A DNA stretch of 64,000 bases from Texcoconibacillus texcoconensis (GTDB lineage Bacteria; Bacillota; Bacilli; Bacillales; Salisediminibacteriaceae), in contig NZ_JACHHB010000008.1 of the NCBI RefSeq assembly GCF_014202575.1, forward strand, positions 62,001 through 126,000. The letters are read 5' to 3'. The notes under the pieces are model-generated. The model was given only the letters and a program-made list of their open reading frames with translations. It did no database searches and was not told where the DNA came from. Made by a program: the position numbers and the translations under genes. This document shows positions 54,675-63,501 of the stretch, one piece after another; within the stretch, counting starts at the first letter, position 1; every line of letters begins with the position of its first letter.

Positions 54675-54700
54675 GTAGGTGCTACCGAAGTAGCACCTAC
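54675..54700. repeat. RAYT-type palindromic repeat, copy 25
   Basis: 11-bp core stem, loop CGAA, then an internal loop and a further outer stem (AGTAGTA and TACTACT). Between tandem plus genes, with loop orientation opposite to copy 15. Confidence 0.93.
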
Positions 54701-54861
54701 CGTTTACTACTGTGAAGAAGTAAAGTGTCTGCCCCGCTCCACCCGATTTTCCTGGCCCTTTCCGATCAAATCTCAATTTTTCAGCTCCCATCCCCCAGTT
54801 TAAACTCATTTCCGTATCACTTCGTAAATAAAATATACAATCATCTGTTAGAAAGGCGGTA

Positions 54862-56304
54862 TTGATCTTGTTTATTTTGTACACGATTTTATTTTTCTTA
54901 TTAGCTGGGGTTGGGTATGGAATCTATTATATTTGGCTAAGGTTTCGTTACCGCACGGCAAAGTCAAATGAAGCACTTGTGATTACGGGCCGAAATTTAG
55001 GAGACCCAGAAAAAGAGCCGAACTTGTTTACCGATGAAGAGGGGCGCTCGATGAAAATTGTTCGCGGCGGTGGGTACCGGTTGCGCCGTTTTCAAACGTC
55101 GACGCCAATTGACCTAACATCTTTTCAATTACATTTAACAACACCGCGAGTCATCACAAATGGCGGCGTGCCGATCATCGCCGATGCGGTTTCGATGGTG
55201 AAAGTCGCCGACGCGCTTGAGGGTGTTGCGAAGTACGCGGAGCAATTTCTCGGTAAAAAACAATCAGACATAGAAAAAGAAATATCCGAAGTGTTGAGTG
55301 GGATTTTGCGCGCGATATTATCGAAAATGACCGTCGAAGAAATCAACAACGACCGCGAAGCGTTTAACGAGGAAGTCACAAAAACCGCGCAGACGCACTT
55401 GCAGGAGATGGGCTTTAAGATCACCTCACTCGGTCTCACTGACCTTCGCGATGCGGAAGAGGAAAATGGATACTTAGAAAATTTAGGGCGCCCGCGAATT
55501 GCGAAAGTGCGCAAGGAAGCGGAAATCGCCGAGGCCAATTCAGAGCGGGAAACGCGCATCAACAAAGCGAAAACCGACCAAGAAGCAAAGGAAGAAGAAT
55601 ACAAACGGCAAATTGCGATCGCCGAATCGCGCAAAGAAAAAGACTTAAAAGACGCCGCTTTTAAAGAAGAAACCGAACGGGCACGGGCAAAGTCGGAGCA
55701 ATCCTATGAACTAGAAAAAGCGAAACTCGCCAAACAAGTAAAAGACGAAGAACTCGCTGTCGAGCAATTAGAACGTGAACGCGCCGTTGAGCTAGAAAAT
55801 GAAGAATATAAAGTCCGACAAGCAAAGGCCGACGCCGACTACTATGAAAAAACGAAACAAGCGGAAGCCGAAGCGGAAGTGCGTCGCCAAGATGGTTCCG
55901 CAGAAGCGCAAGTCATTCGAGAGCGCGGTGAAGCGGAAGCCGATGCCCGTCGCATGCTCGCTGAAGCGATGGATGAGCACGGGGAAGCGATCATTAAAGA
56001 GAAACTCATTGAAATCCTCCCAGATCTTGCCGAACAAATCGCGAAACCGATGAACAATATCGAATCGGTGAAAATCATCGACTCCGGGAGCGGTGAGAGC
56101 ATCAACTCTTTCGGGAAAAACGTCACGAAAATGCTCACAGAAATTCAAGAGCCCGTCAAAGAACTGACCGGTGTAGAAATCGGTGACCTAATGGAAACGT
56201 ACGCAAGCCGGGGACGGAATTACGTCGAACAACAGCAACCAACGTCAAGTCCCCAAGAAAGCGAAACGGAAACTCATGACCAAGAAGAGGAGCGCCGCCC
56301 TTAG
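54862..56304 (+). CDS. floT: Flotillin-like protein (FloT/YuaG type)
   Basis: Membrane-raft scaffold protein of about 480 residues. An N-terminal membrane helix (about 2-25) is followed by an SPFH/band-7 domain (about 30-200: IVRGGGYRLRRFQTSTPIDL, MTVEEINNDREAF, MGFKITSLGLTDLRD). A long Ala-Glu-Lys-rich coiled coil runs over about 205-385, and a C-terminal oligomerisation region over about 385-450. Flotillins organise signalling proteins and membrane fluidity, and in Bacillus affect sporulation kinases. The NfeD-type partner gene is not adjacent. Start could be TTG 54862 or TTG 54868; the latter has the better distance to AGGCGG. Confidence 0.9.
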   Translation: MILFILYTILFFLLAGVGYGIYYIWLRFRYRTAKSNEALVITGRNLGDPEKEPNLFTDEEGRSMKIVRGGGYRLRRFQTSTPIDLTSFQLHLTTPRVITNGGVPIIADAVSMVKVADALEGVAKYAEQFLGKKQSDIEKEISEVLSGILRAILSKMTVEEINNDREAFNEEVTKTAQTHLQEMGFKITSLGLTDLRDAEEENGYLENLGRPRIAKVRKEAEIAEANSERETRINKAKTDQEAKEEEYKRQIAIAESRKEKDLKDAAFKEETERARAKSEQSYELEKAKLAKQVKDEELAVEQLERERAVELENEEYKVRQAKADADYYEKTKQAEAEAEVRRQDGSAEAQVIRERGEAEADARRMLAEAMDEHGEAIIKEKLIEILPDLAEQIAKPMNNIESVKIIDSGSGESINSFGKNVTKMLTEIQEPVKELTGVEIGDLMETYASRGRNYVEQQQPTSSPQESETETHDQEEERRP

Positions 56305-56324
56305 TTTTGCGCGTTAAAGTATTG

Positions 56325-56358
56325 AAGGGTAGGTGCTACCAAAGTAGCACCTACCCTT
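56325..56358. repeat. RAYT-type palindromic repeat, copy 26
   Basis: 15-bp stem, loop CAAA, convergent junction. It ends at the stop codon of the HAD gene. Confidence 0.96.
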
Positions 56359-57077
56359 TACTTCACTAAAGACCCTTCCCCTTTTAACCACGCATAAAAA
56401 TCTTCTAACGTACCTTGTCCATCGATCTGGTATTGCGGCTCACCACGGTCAATCACGTACCCTTCAACCAAATACGTCTGCATGCCAATTTCCGCGGCCG
56501 GCATGTCCTCCTGCTTATCGTTTCCAACCATCAAACAATCCTCCGGGCTCACCTCAAGCTGACGGGCAATCTCCTTATAATACGCCCCGTGCGGCTTTGT
56601 GAACACACTATTTTCATACACCGTCACAAGCTCAAACGGCGCATCAGCAATCCCCGCCCACGTCAAACGATGCTCAATCGCTGCCTTCGGAAACAACGGA
56701 TTCGTCGCCACCGCGACACGATAACCTTGCGCCACCGCCTCATCAACAACCTTACGCGCAAGCGGCGTCGGCTCACTCAAATGCGAAAACGTAGGAAACA
56801 CCGACTCATAAAAATCATCCAACACAGGCCAAATCTCCTCACGCTTTAAGCCTGTCAAATGCAAAAACGTCTCCTCAAACACAACTTCATTCGTCTTCTC
56901 AGCATCCTGATCCTTAATCATCGCCTCAGTGCCCGCCAACAGCGCCTTCACAAACTGGTCCGGGTCAACGATCGGCGCCACCTGTTGCGCCAACTCCTTC
57001 ATGTAATACTTCACAAACACCTCGGTATCCATCGGAAGCAACGTGCCATCGAGATCAAATAAAATCACCTTTGTCAT
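56358..57077 (-). CDS. HAD-superfamily hydrolase
   Basis: Cytosolic phosphatase-like protein of 239 residues. Motif I DLDGTLLPMD (nucleophile Asp8 region), motif II VATNP near residue 122, motif III Lys in SVFTKPHGAYYKEI near 158, and motif IV MVGNDKQEDMPAA near 183. Subclass I cap domain between motifs I and II. Substrate unknown; pyrophosphatase PpaX, phosphoglycolate or nucleotide phosphatases have similar layouts. The C-terminal SLVK-stop is encoded by the repeat flank. Confidence 0.85.
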   Translation of the reverse strand: MTKVILFDLDGTLLPMDTEVFVKYYMKELAQQVAPIVDPDQFVKALLAGTEAMIKDQDAEKTNEVVFEETFLHLTGLKREEIWPVLDDFYESVFPTFSHLSEPTPLARKVVDEAVAQGYRVAVATNPLFPKAAIEHRLTWAGIADAPFELVTVYENSVFTKPHGAYYKEIARQLEVSPEDCLMVGNDKQEDMPAAEIGMQTYLVEGYVIDRGEPQYQIDGQGTLEDFYAWLKGEGSLVK

Positions 57078-57140
57078 CGTGCAAAACCTCTCTTATTTTC
57101 AAACTTAAAGTATGTCCATTTTAACACCATTTTCCTTCGT

Positions 57141-57167
57141 CATGCGAAAAAAGACACTTTTCGCATG
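57141..57167. other. 10-bp hairpin upstream of the HAD gene
   Basis: Arms CATGCGAAAA and TTTTCGCATG with a 7-nt loop in the divergent HAD/SLH gap. No T run follows, so regulatory function is possible but unproven. Confidence 0.45.
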
Positions 57168-57337
57168 TGACAGTTGCGCGTGCATCTGCACATTTTCAAG
57201 GACTGACAGCGGGCGACGAAAAAAGTGGTTCTTTTCATGATCGTTCGACCAAATGTTTCCATATACCTGTGGTAGACTCTTTTATCAAGGTATTTATTAA
57301 GGATTATCAAGTTTACATATAGAGAAAGGATGATTTC

Positions 57338-58606
57338 GTGCGAAAGAAGACGTTCTGGTTAAGCAGCGCTTTTTTGACGGCTTCGCTGTTGTTTTCAAGT
57401 CACGCAGGAGGTGCGGAAAGTTTTTTCGATGTAGGGGATGATCATTGGGCGTACGAAGAAGTCGCACATTTGCTCGCTGAAGACGTGATCGAAGCGGAGA
57501 ACGAAGGATCCACTGCCTTCGCTGTCAACGACAACATCACCCGTGCCGAGGCAGCGGTTTTTCTTTACCGAGCGCTCGACGTTGAGCCTGATGATGAGGA
57601 AGACCATCATTCATTTACCGATCTCGCTGAAGCCGATTTCGGGTATGAAGAGGTTCAATCGCTTGTGCGCGCTGACGTATTTGACCGTGCGGACGCATTT
57701 CACCCCGAGGACGAACTGACACGTGCTGAGATGGCGCGGATTTTTGCTTCTGCATTTCAGTTGACGAAGGAAAGCACTGTTCCTTTTCGCGACGTTTTTC
57801 AAGATGATTGGTTTTATCCATATGTACAATCGTTATTGCACGAAGGGGTCACTTCTGGTGACGGAAACGGGGCATTTTTACCTGACGATTCATTAACGAA
57901 AGCGGAATTCGCTGTTTTCCTCACCCGTTTAACAGATGACGATTTTAAAGTCGATGGCCAAAAGCAAGTGACCGATGCATGGGAAGACAAAACCGCATCA
58001 TTAGCTGATGAATTGAATGAAGCTGTCGTTGATGGCGTTGCGCAAGCAGAGGAAGACCATCGCGACCGTGACTTCGCTGATGTCGAAAGCGAGATTCTCA
58101 AAGGGGCGACGGCATCGTTTTCTGATCGGATCGTTGAGCCGTTTTTTTATGATTACGCATGTTGGGGTTGCGACTTTTTTATGCTCGATATGAACGGGCA
58201 ATTGTTTGACTTTGACGCGGAAATACTAGACGACGGCGACGTGTTGATTGAAACGAAACGACTTGCGAACCATCTATTATCTGGGGCTCACCTAGAGATC
58301 GTCCTCACCTACGACGATGGAGATTGGAAAATCGATACGTTCGATTCCACACTTCCAACTTCAAAAAGAGGCTTTGATTTGTCGAAACAAGATATGATCG
58401 ACATCATCGAGGATAGCTATTTCGTTGACGGCGACGAAATAGCCGACATCGAGTTCCGCGAGTCGGAAGCGAGAGAGCCCGTCGAATCTGTTGAGCACGA
58501 GCAAATGATTCAAGCGGATCACTACTACTTCGACGTCACGCTCGAAGGCGGTGGCGTGTTCGACGTTGTCATCGACAGCTTCCACGGACTTGTTTCAGCG
58601 CATTAA
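57338..58606 (+). CDS. Secreted SLH-domain protein with unknown C-terminal domain
   Basis: Cell-surface protein of 422 residues. Signal peptide (1-26), then three N-terminal S-layer-homology repeats (FFDVGDDHWAYEEVAHLLAE, SFTDLAEADFGYEEVQSLVR, PFRDVFQDDWFYPYVQSLLH), each with the ITRAEA or LTRAEM type helix. Residues 215-422 form an acidic region I do not recognise, with CWGCDFF near 280 and an ending (YYFDVTLEGGGVFDVVID) like a PepSY-type strand pair. Start GTG 57338 follows AAAGGATG. The very acidic composition suits a saline exterior. Confidence 0.82.
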   Translation: MRKKTFWLSSAFLTASLLFSSHAGGAESFFDVGDDHWAYEEVAHLLAEDVIEAENEGSTAFAVNDNITRAEAAVFLYRALDVEPDDEEDHHSFTDLAEADFGYEEVQSLVRADVFDRADAFHPEDELTRAEMARIFASAFQLTKESTVPFRDVFQDDWFYPYVQSLLHEGVTSGDGNGAFLPDDSLTKAEFAVFLTRLTDDDFKVDGQKQVTDAWEDKTASLADELNEAVVDGVAQAEEDHRDRDFADVESEILKGATASFSDRIVEPFFYDYACWGCDFFMLDMNGQLFDFDAEILDDGDVLIETKRLANHLLSGAHLEIVLTYDDGDWKIDTFDSTLPTSKRGFDLSKQDMIDIIEDSYFVDGDEIADIEFRESEAREPVESVEHEQMIQADHYYFDVTLEGGGVFDVVIDSFHGLVSAH

Positions 58607-58612
58607 CGTATG

Positions 58613-58648
58613 AAAGGGTAGGTGCTACCGAAGTAGCACCTACCCTTT
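58613..58648. repeat. RAYT-type palindromic repeat, copy 27
   Basis: Perfect 16-bp stem, loop CGAA, convergent junction between the two SLH genes. The SLH gene stop lies in its left flank. Confidence 0.97.
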
Positions 58649-58662
58649 ACTTAACTAAAGTC

Positions 58663-60042
58663 CTATAACTCACGCAAAAAGTTCTCTGTGTAGTAATAGC
58701 TGCGCTGATTAGAATGAACGATCCCAATGCCTACCGCTTCAAAACGATCTCGTAAAATATTATTGCGATGTCCCAAAGAATTCATCAAATCACGGTGCGC
58801 GTCCATAGCCGACCAATGACCGATCGCAATATTCTCCCCACCGTAACGATAACCTTCGATATCTCCCGCTTCTACCCGCTCACGCGCCGATGTGCCATCA
58901 GGTGCATCGTGGTCGAAATAACCTTCAGCAGCCATATGACAACTATGCCCCTTCGCTACCTGCGCGGCACCCTCATGCCAATCTAACGGCTCTTCGCCAT
59001 GAAACACACGCGCCGCATTCGTGTAATCAAACATCAGCTGCTCTTGATCCGCCAAATGCCCGTCCACACCGGCTTCATCCAGATCGCTTACATCTTTATA
59101 ACCAATACTCCGGTCGACAACTTTCATATCAACAACTTCATCACCCATATGTTCATCAACACCATACGAAATATCATTCGTCACATTGTAGCTATCTTTA
59201 TACGACTCATATTTAGCAGAAAAGGATTCCTCACTGAGCCCCGGCTTTAACCCCGTCTCCGTTTCAAACGCACCACCTTTGAGGTAAAAACCGGCAACCT
59301 CATCAAACTCATCGACCCCAAACATCATAAAACCTTCGTAATCGTCGTGATAAACGTACCAATCAAACTCATACTGCGAAGACGCGACCCGCTCAGGCGC
59401 CCCAAGCACCTCAATCACATCCGCCTTATCATCGCGCAGCGCAATTCCTTCCAGTTCAAAATGGCGAGCTGGTTCACTTCGCTCATCCACCTCCGTCCGC
59501 CCCTGTTCGGCGAGACGATGAAAGAAAGTCACCGCCTCCGCTCGCGTCAGCGACCCCGACGGTTGAAAGCGCTCAACCAAATCATCCGAACGATCATCGC
59601 GACCCTCAGTCAAATTTACCTCATATAACCAAGTAATCGCCTCCTCCTCTCGCTTAGACGCACCATTAAAATGAGCGAGCAAACGGGCGACTTGCCCACG
59701 ATCGATCGCCGCAGCGCGCATGTTCGCGTTGTAATAACCGATCATCCGCATGCCATAGTCATTTATAACCTCATAGACAGGCTCACCCTCCCCCCTGCCA
59801 TCCAGATTATAAAATCGCGCCAACATCGTCAAAAACTCCTTCTCGCTGACGTTTTCGTCTGGTTGGAACGTACCGTTTTCGTATCCTTTTACGAATCCTT
59901 CCTCAATCGACCAAAGGATTTGATTTTCCGCCCAATGACCAGCGACATCTGTAACATTGTTCGCCTCAACAAGCGTGGGTGCGCCGCTCAGTCCTGCTGT
60001 GACAACGGCTGAGGCGAGTATCGATTTTATATGCGTTCGCAT
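58663..60042 (-). CDS. Secreted SLH-domain protein with CAP (SCP/PR1) domain
   Basis: Cell-surface protein of 459 residues. Signal peptide (1-27), SLH repeats (DVAGHWAENQILWSIEEGF and a second unit ending SLTRAEAVTFFHRL near 170), a CAP-associated N-terminal domain (about 190-325, IALRDDKADVIEVLGAPERV), and a C-terminal CAP domain (about 340-459: FDYTNAARVFHGEEPLDWHEGAAQVAKGHS, NIAIG, LMNSLGHRNNIL). It resembles YkwD/YlbC-type proteins. CAP domains bind lipids or act in wall biology; enzymatic activity is not established. Convergent with another SLH gene. Confidence 0.87.
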   Translation of the reverse strand: MRTHIKSILASAVVTAGLSGAPTLVEANNVTDVAGHWAENQILWSIEEGFVKGYENGTFQPDENVSEKEFLTMLARFYNLDGRGEGEPVYEVINDYGMRMIGYYNANMRAAAIDRGQVARLLAHFNGASKREEEAITWLYEVNLTEGRDDRSDDLVERFQPSGSLTRAEAVTFFHRLAEQGRTEVDERSEPARHFELEGIALRDDKADVIEVLGAPERVASSQYEFDWYVYHDDYEGFMMFGVDEFDEVAGFYLKGGAFETETGLKPGLSEESFSAKYESYKDSYNVTNDISYGVDEHMGDEVVDMKVVDRSIGYKDVSDLDEAGVDGHLADQEQLMFDYTNAARVFHGEEPLDWHEGAAQVAKGHSCHMAAEGYFDHDAPDGTSARERVEAGDIEGYRYGGENIAIGHWSAMDAHRDLMNSLGHRNNILRDRFEAVGIGIVHSNQRSYYYTENFLREL

Positions 60043-60156
60043 CGGCTTCTCCTCCTAACCGGCGAAAATCCTTCCATAATTTTGTATTCCACACAACTCT
60101 TCGATCTCCTCTATTTCATTTCGGTCGAGCGACGCTTTACCAAATTAACGCAAGAC

Positions 60157-60188
60157 AGGGTAGGTGCTACTTCGGTAGCACCTACCCT
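60157..60188. repeat. RAYT-type palindromic repeat, copy 28
   Basis: 14-bp stem, loop TTCG, divergent junction. Confidence 0.96.
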
Positions 60189-60329
60189 TCAACACACTAA
60201 ACCACAAAAGCACAACCACACTTATGAGATAGACGTTGATAAAGGAAGGAAAACGACATTAGCACCTTTTTTATAGGAAAAATTAACCTTATGTGTAACG
60301 TTGAGCGCTTACAACCTTCGTGCTTCGCT

Positions 60330-60359
60330 TTGAAAGACATTTGCTCTCAGGCGTACAAT
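60330..60359 (+). promoter_or_regulatory. Sigma-A promoter of ectD
   Basis: TTGAAA (60330-60335), 18-bp spacer, TACAAT (60354-60359), 70 bp before the chosen start codon. Confidence 0.65.
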
Positions 60360-60428
60360 GTAAGCGGTAAAGGGAAGAGGAACGATATGACATAAACTTC
60401 CCAAAAATCGATGATAAGGGGTGATTGG

Positions 60429-61364
60429 ATGTTAACGGATTTGTATCCTTCAAGAGTCAGTGAAAAGGCGTCGATCATGAAGAGGAAAGATCCGGTTGTG
60501 TACAGTAACCCTACCCAACCAGCTGGACCACTCAGTCAAGGAGAGCTTGATTCGTACGAACAAAATGGTTACCTTCTCTTCAAAAATCTCTTCTCTCCTG
60601 ACGAAGTGCAAACGATGAAGCAAGAGCTCGGGCTTGTTTTAGAAGACAACAAGGAGACCGATTCCAAGGCGGTCATTCACGAGCCAGGCAGTAATGAAGT
60701 TCGTTCGGTATTTGATGTCCATCGTGATGGCAACTTTTTTGAGCAGCTGTCGACAAACGAGCGACTCGTCAATATCGCGCAACAGCTGTTAGGCAGCCAA
60801 ACGTACATCACGCAATCGCGCATCAACTTCAAGCCTGGTTTCAAAGGGAAAGAATTTTACTGGCACTCTGATTTTGAAACGTGGCACGTCGAGGACGGCA
60901 TGCCGAACATGCGCGCAGTAAGTTGTTCGATTGTTCTCACAGATAACTACGAATACAACGGACCGCTCATGTTAATCCCGGGCTCGCACAATTGGTTCGT
61001 TTCGTGCGCCGGAAAAACACCAGAAGGCCACTTTGAGCAATCGTTGAAACAACAAGAACTCGGCGTTCCCGACAACGCGAGCATGGAGTGGCTCGTCGAC
61101 CAAGCCGGACGCATCGACAGAGCAACAGGTCCAGCAGGGTCAGTGCTATTTTTCGAATGTAACATTATGCACGGATCAAGCGGCAACATTTCGCCGTACC
61201 CGCGCAGCAACGTATTTTTCGTCTATAATAGCATAGAAAATCAATTGGCAAACCCATTCTCCGGGCTAAGTCCGCGCCCAGAGTTTCTAGGCAATCGCGA
61301 AAACATTAAACCAATCATTCCTACAAACGATCCGATTGTCCCACGTACCGTCAGCCATTCATAA
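60429..61364 (+). CDS. ectD: Ectoine hydroxylase
   Basis: Fe(II)/2-oxoglutarate-dependent dioxygenase that converts ectoine to 5-hydroxyectoine, a compatible solute. 311 residues. The EctD signature FYWHSDFETWHVEDGMPNMR supplies iron ligands His146 and Asp148, and CNIMHGSSGNISPYPRSN supplies His248. These are the same residue numbers as in characterised halophilic EctD. Start ATG 60429 with AGGGGTG upstream; the ATG at 60411 precedes that site. The ectABC biosynthesis genes are not adjacent, so this is a solitary ectD. A promoter and a terminator frame it as one unit. Confidence 0.95.
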   Translation: MLTDLYPSRVSEKASIMKRKDPVVYSNPTQPAGPLSQGELDSYEQNGYLLFKNLFSPDEVQTMKQELGLVLEDNKETDSKAVIHEPGSNEVRSVFDVHRDGNFFEQLSTNERLVNIAQQLLGSQTYITQSRINFKPGFKGKEFYWHSDFETWHVEDGMPNMRAVSCSIVLTDNYEYNGPLMLIPGSHNWFVSCAGKTPEGHFEQSLKQQELGVPDNASMEWLVDQAGRIDRATGPAGSVLFFECNIMHGSSGNISPYPRSNVFFVYNSIENQLANPFSGLSPRPEFLGNRENIKPIIPTNDPIVPRTVSHS

Positions 61365-61435
61365 ACTTGATTTTCATACAACGCGCCTAGCCAGTTTAAG
61401 TTTCACCTGTGCAGGCATATCCATAACCACACAGA

Positions 61436-61465
61436 AACGATCCACCGTTTTTCGGCGGATCGTTT
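61436..61465 (+). terminator. Rho-independent terminator of ectD
   Basis: Arms AACGATCC and GGATCGTT plus an inner CCG/CGG and loop TTTTT, followed by a T-rich tail. Confidence 0.75.
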
Positions 61466-61482
61466 TCTCTTTATCCAGTTAA

Positions 61483-61516
61483 AGGGTAGGTGCTACTTCG
61501 GTAGCACCTACCCTTC
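61483..61516. repeat. RAYT-type palindromic repeat, copy 29
   Basis: 15-bp stem, loop TTCG, convergent junction, 18 bp beyond the ectD terminator hairpin. Confidence 0.96.
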
Positions 61517-61559
61517 AACACACTAAAGCACCACACCATTCAACCATCAGCAAAGCAAA

Positions 61560-63281
61560 CTAGTATTGCGGGTATTGTGGATGTTGAATGAGGTTTTGCG
61601 ACACGGTATTTCTTATGTCCATCCATTCGTACTCGGTAAGCTCCAACGCGTCCGTTTTCGTTGACGGAGAAACGTCTGTGATTTGTACATCACCCGAGAA
61701 TTCAACTTCCGTTTCAGCATCAATAATAAACGTCATTTCCTGATATCCATAAAATTGATCTTGCGCCCCGATTGTTAAACCCGCTTCTATATCTTGATTG
61801 GCATAATCACTACTCAAATCGTGATCAAAACTTTGATCAACATACCCATGAATCGTAGGAATTTGATGCCCGAACTCATACCCACTTAGATAAAGATCAA
61901 AGTCTGTGTTCGTTTCATTTTGTCTACGCTCTGTCATAACATCTAAGCGAATATCAGCCGCTAAGCCATTTTGATCCATCAACATGAAACTTATAGCTGT
62001 ACTATAATGTTCACCGTAAGCCTCTTCTGTTTTGTTCGTAACCAAACTTACATCAAGGTATTCATCGCCGGAATACACAGGTTCAACGCGCAAGTTTCGT
62101 ATATAACTCTCACCAGCCGTATCATTTCTAGAAAAGTCATACACAAAGGAAATCCCATCATTATACCCATCATCTGTGATGTTAAATGTGAGATCAAAAT
62201 CAATGATTTCCTCATCGTCATCAATCACCATTTTACTTTGAACACCATCAGGAATGCTCATGTCACTTATATCTGAACGCAACTTTTGCAAGCCATCTCT
62301 AACATCACCCTCGCTTACCGAGGCATGACCGTATCCATCTTCACCTTGCTCAACGATCAGCTGAACCAACGCCTCATCCTGCGTCATTTTCAGTAACATA
62401 TCATCGAAAACGTTCTTAACCTCACCTTCCGATAGATGAAGTGTGATCGTTCGGTGATCCCCATCCTCATCCAGAGCAAATGAATCATCATCAAGAAGAC
62501 CATGAAGAAACGTTCCGTACTCTGTTACAACCTCTTCCCATGGCTCACCAAAGGAAAACCAACGGTCTGGTAATGTTGCAAAATTGGTAATCTCCTCAGG
62601 CCCATAATAATAAGGGTCGTTTCGTCTCATCATGTCCCCAAATTGATCATTTTCGATACTAAAATGCGATTCATAAAGTAGTGGAAAACCGAATGACGTT
62701 CGATCTTCTTGTTGATAAACCTCCGCTTGAAACGCCTCTGTTCCATTATCTATTAAAGACAACGTCGACCAAAAAACCTCTTCGTCCGGATCTTGCATCG
62801 TTTCAACGACAAACTCATTACCTTGCAAAGACGCTTGAAGTTGAGCGATATCAGGTATATTCATCGCATTGACATCCGCAGATAATGTCGTTTCGCTCTC
62901 GTAAGGATGCTCTTGCATATAATCGGATAACGCCACCGTTTCTTGATACGGCTCAGTGAGCACGTCCAATAACGTTGAGTCCCCACCTGCTTCCGCCATG
63001 AAATATAAATCTTTCGCACTCTGATTAAAAATAATCGGATAAGCAACAACTGCACCAATCCCTAATAAAGCAACAAGAGTAAGGGGAAGGATCAGCGTCT
63101 TTTTCGCTTTCTGCAACATCCTCCCCCTTTCTCCACTTTCCACACTCTTCACGGTTTCAGCCGTAGAAGCCGTTCCCTTTTCAACTTGAGCGCTCGATTG
63201 ATCCGCAAACTGCGCACCACAAGCACCACAAAATTGAGCGCCACGCTCGCGCTTCTCCCCACAATTCGGACAAAAATTCAT
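61560..63281 (-). CDS. Zinc-ribbon membrane-anchored protein of unknown function
   Basis: 573-residue protein. An N-terminal zinc ribbon (FCPNCGEKRERGAQFCGACG, residues 3-22) is followed by a linker, one membrane helix (about 62-85, ILPLTLVALLGIGAVVAYPI), and a large acidic external domain rich in beta-strand patterns with repeated SFDHDL/FDLTF-like segments. The layout (cytosolic zinc ribbon, one helix, extracytoplasmic domain) is shared with YvbJ-like and DUF-type proteins of bacilli. I cannot name the function. Start ATG 63281 is close behind GGAGGAAGGG; the ATG/GTG further upstream lies before that site. Confidence 0.78.
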   Translation of the reverse strand: MNFCPNCGEKRERGAQFCGACGAQFADQSSAQVEKGTASTAETVKSVESGERGRMLQKAKKTLILPLTLVALLGIGAVVAYPIIFNQSAKDLYFMAEAGGDSTLLDVLTEPYQETVALSDYMQEHPYESETTLSADVNAMNIPDIAQLQASLQGNEFVVETMQDPDEEVFWSTLSLIDNGTEAFQAEVYQQEDRTSFGFPLLYESHFSIENDQFGDMMRRNDPYYYGPEEITNFATLPDRWFSFGEPWEEVVTEYGTFLHGLLDDDSFALDEDGDHRTITLHLSEGEVKNVFDDMLLKMTQDEALVQLIVEQGEDGYGHASVSEGDVRDGLQKLRSDISDMSIPDGVQSKMVIDDDEEIIDFDLTFNITDDGYNDGISFVYDFSRNDTAGESYIRNLRVEPVYSGDEYLDVSLVTNKTEEAYGEHYSTAISFMLMDQNGLAADIRLDVMTERRQNETNTDFDLYLSGYEFGHQIPTIHGYVDQSFDHDLSSDYANQDIEAGLTIGAQDQFYGYQEMTFIIDAETEVEFSGDVQITDVSPSTKTDALELTEYEWMDIRNTVSQNLIQHPQYPQY

Positions 63282-63501
63282 CGGCCCTTCCTCCATCACT
63301 TAACTAGAATAAACTACGAATTTCATAGCATATCATAACACGATTCTATGTAAATTGACCGAAACAATCTCTAAAAATGTCAAAAACCCTAGAACTTTTT
63401 CCTAGATAAAAGACACTTTCCACACCACCCCCACTTTCCTTCGAGCCGATACAGAAACCAGTCTTTCAGATAAACCGACAACATTTCACTTTAGCACCCT
63501 G

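Larger units (their letters stand above)
60043..60428. other. Divergent intergenic region CAP protein / ectD
   Basis: 386 bp with repeat copy 28 and the ectD promoter. No coding frame supported. Confidence 0.65.
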
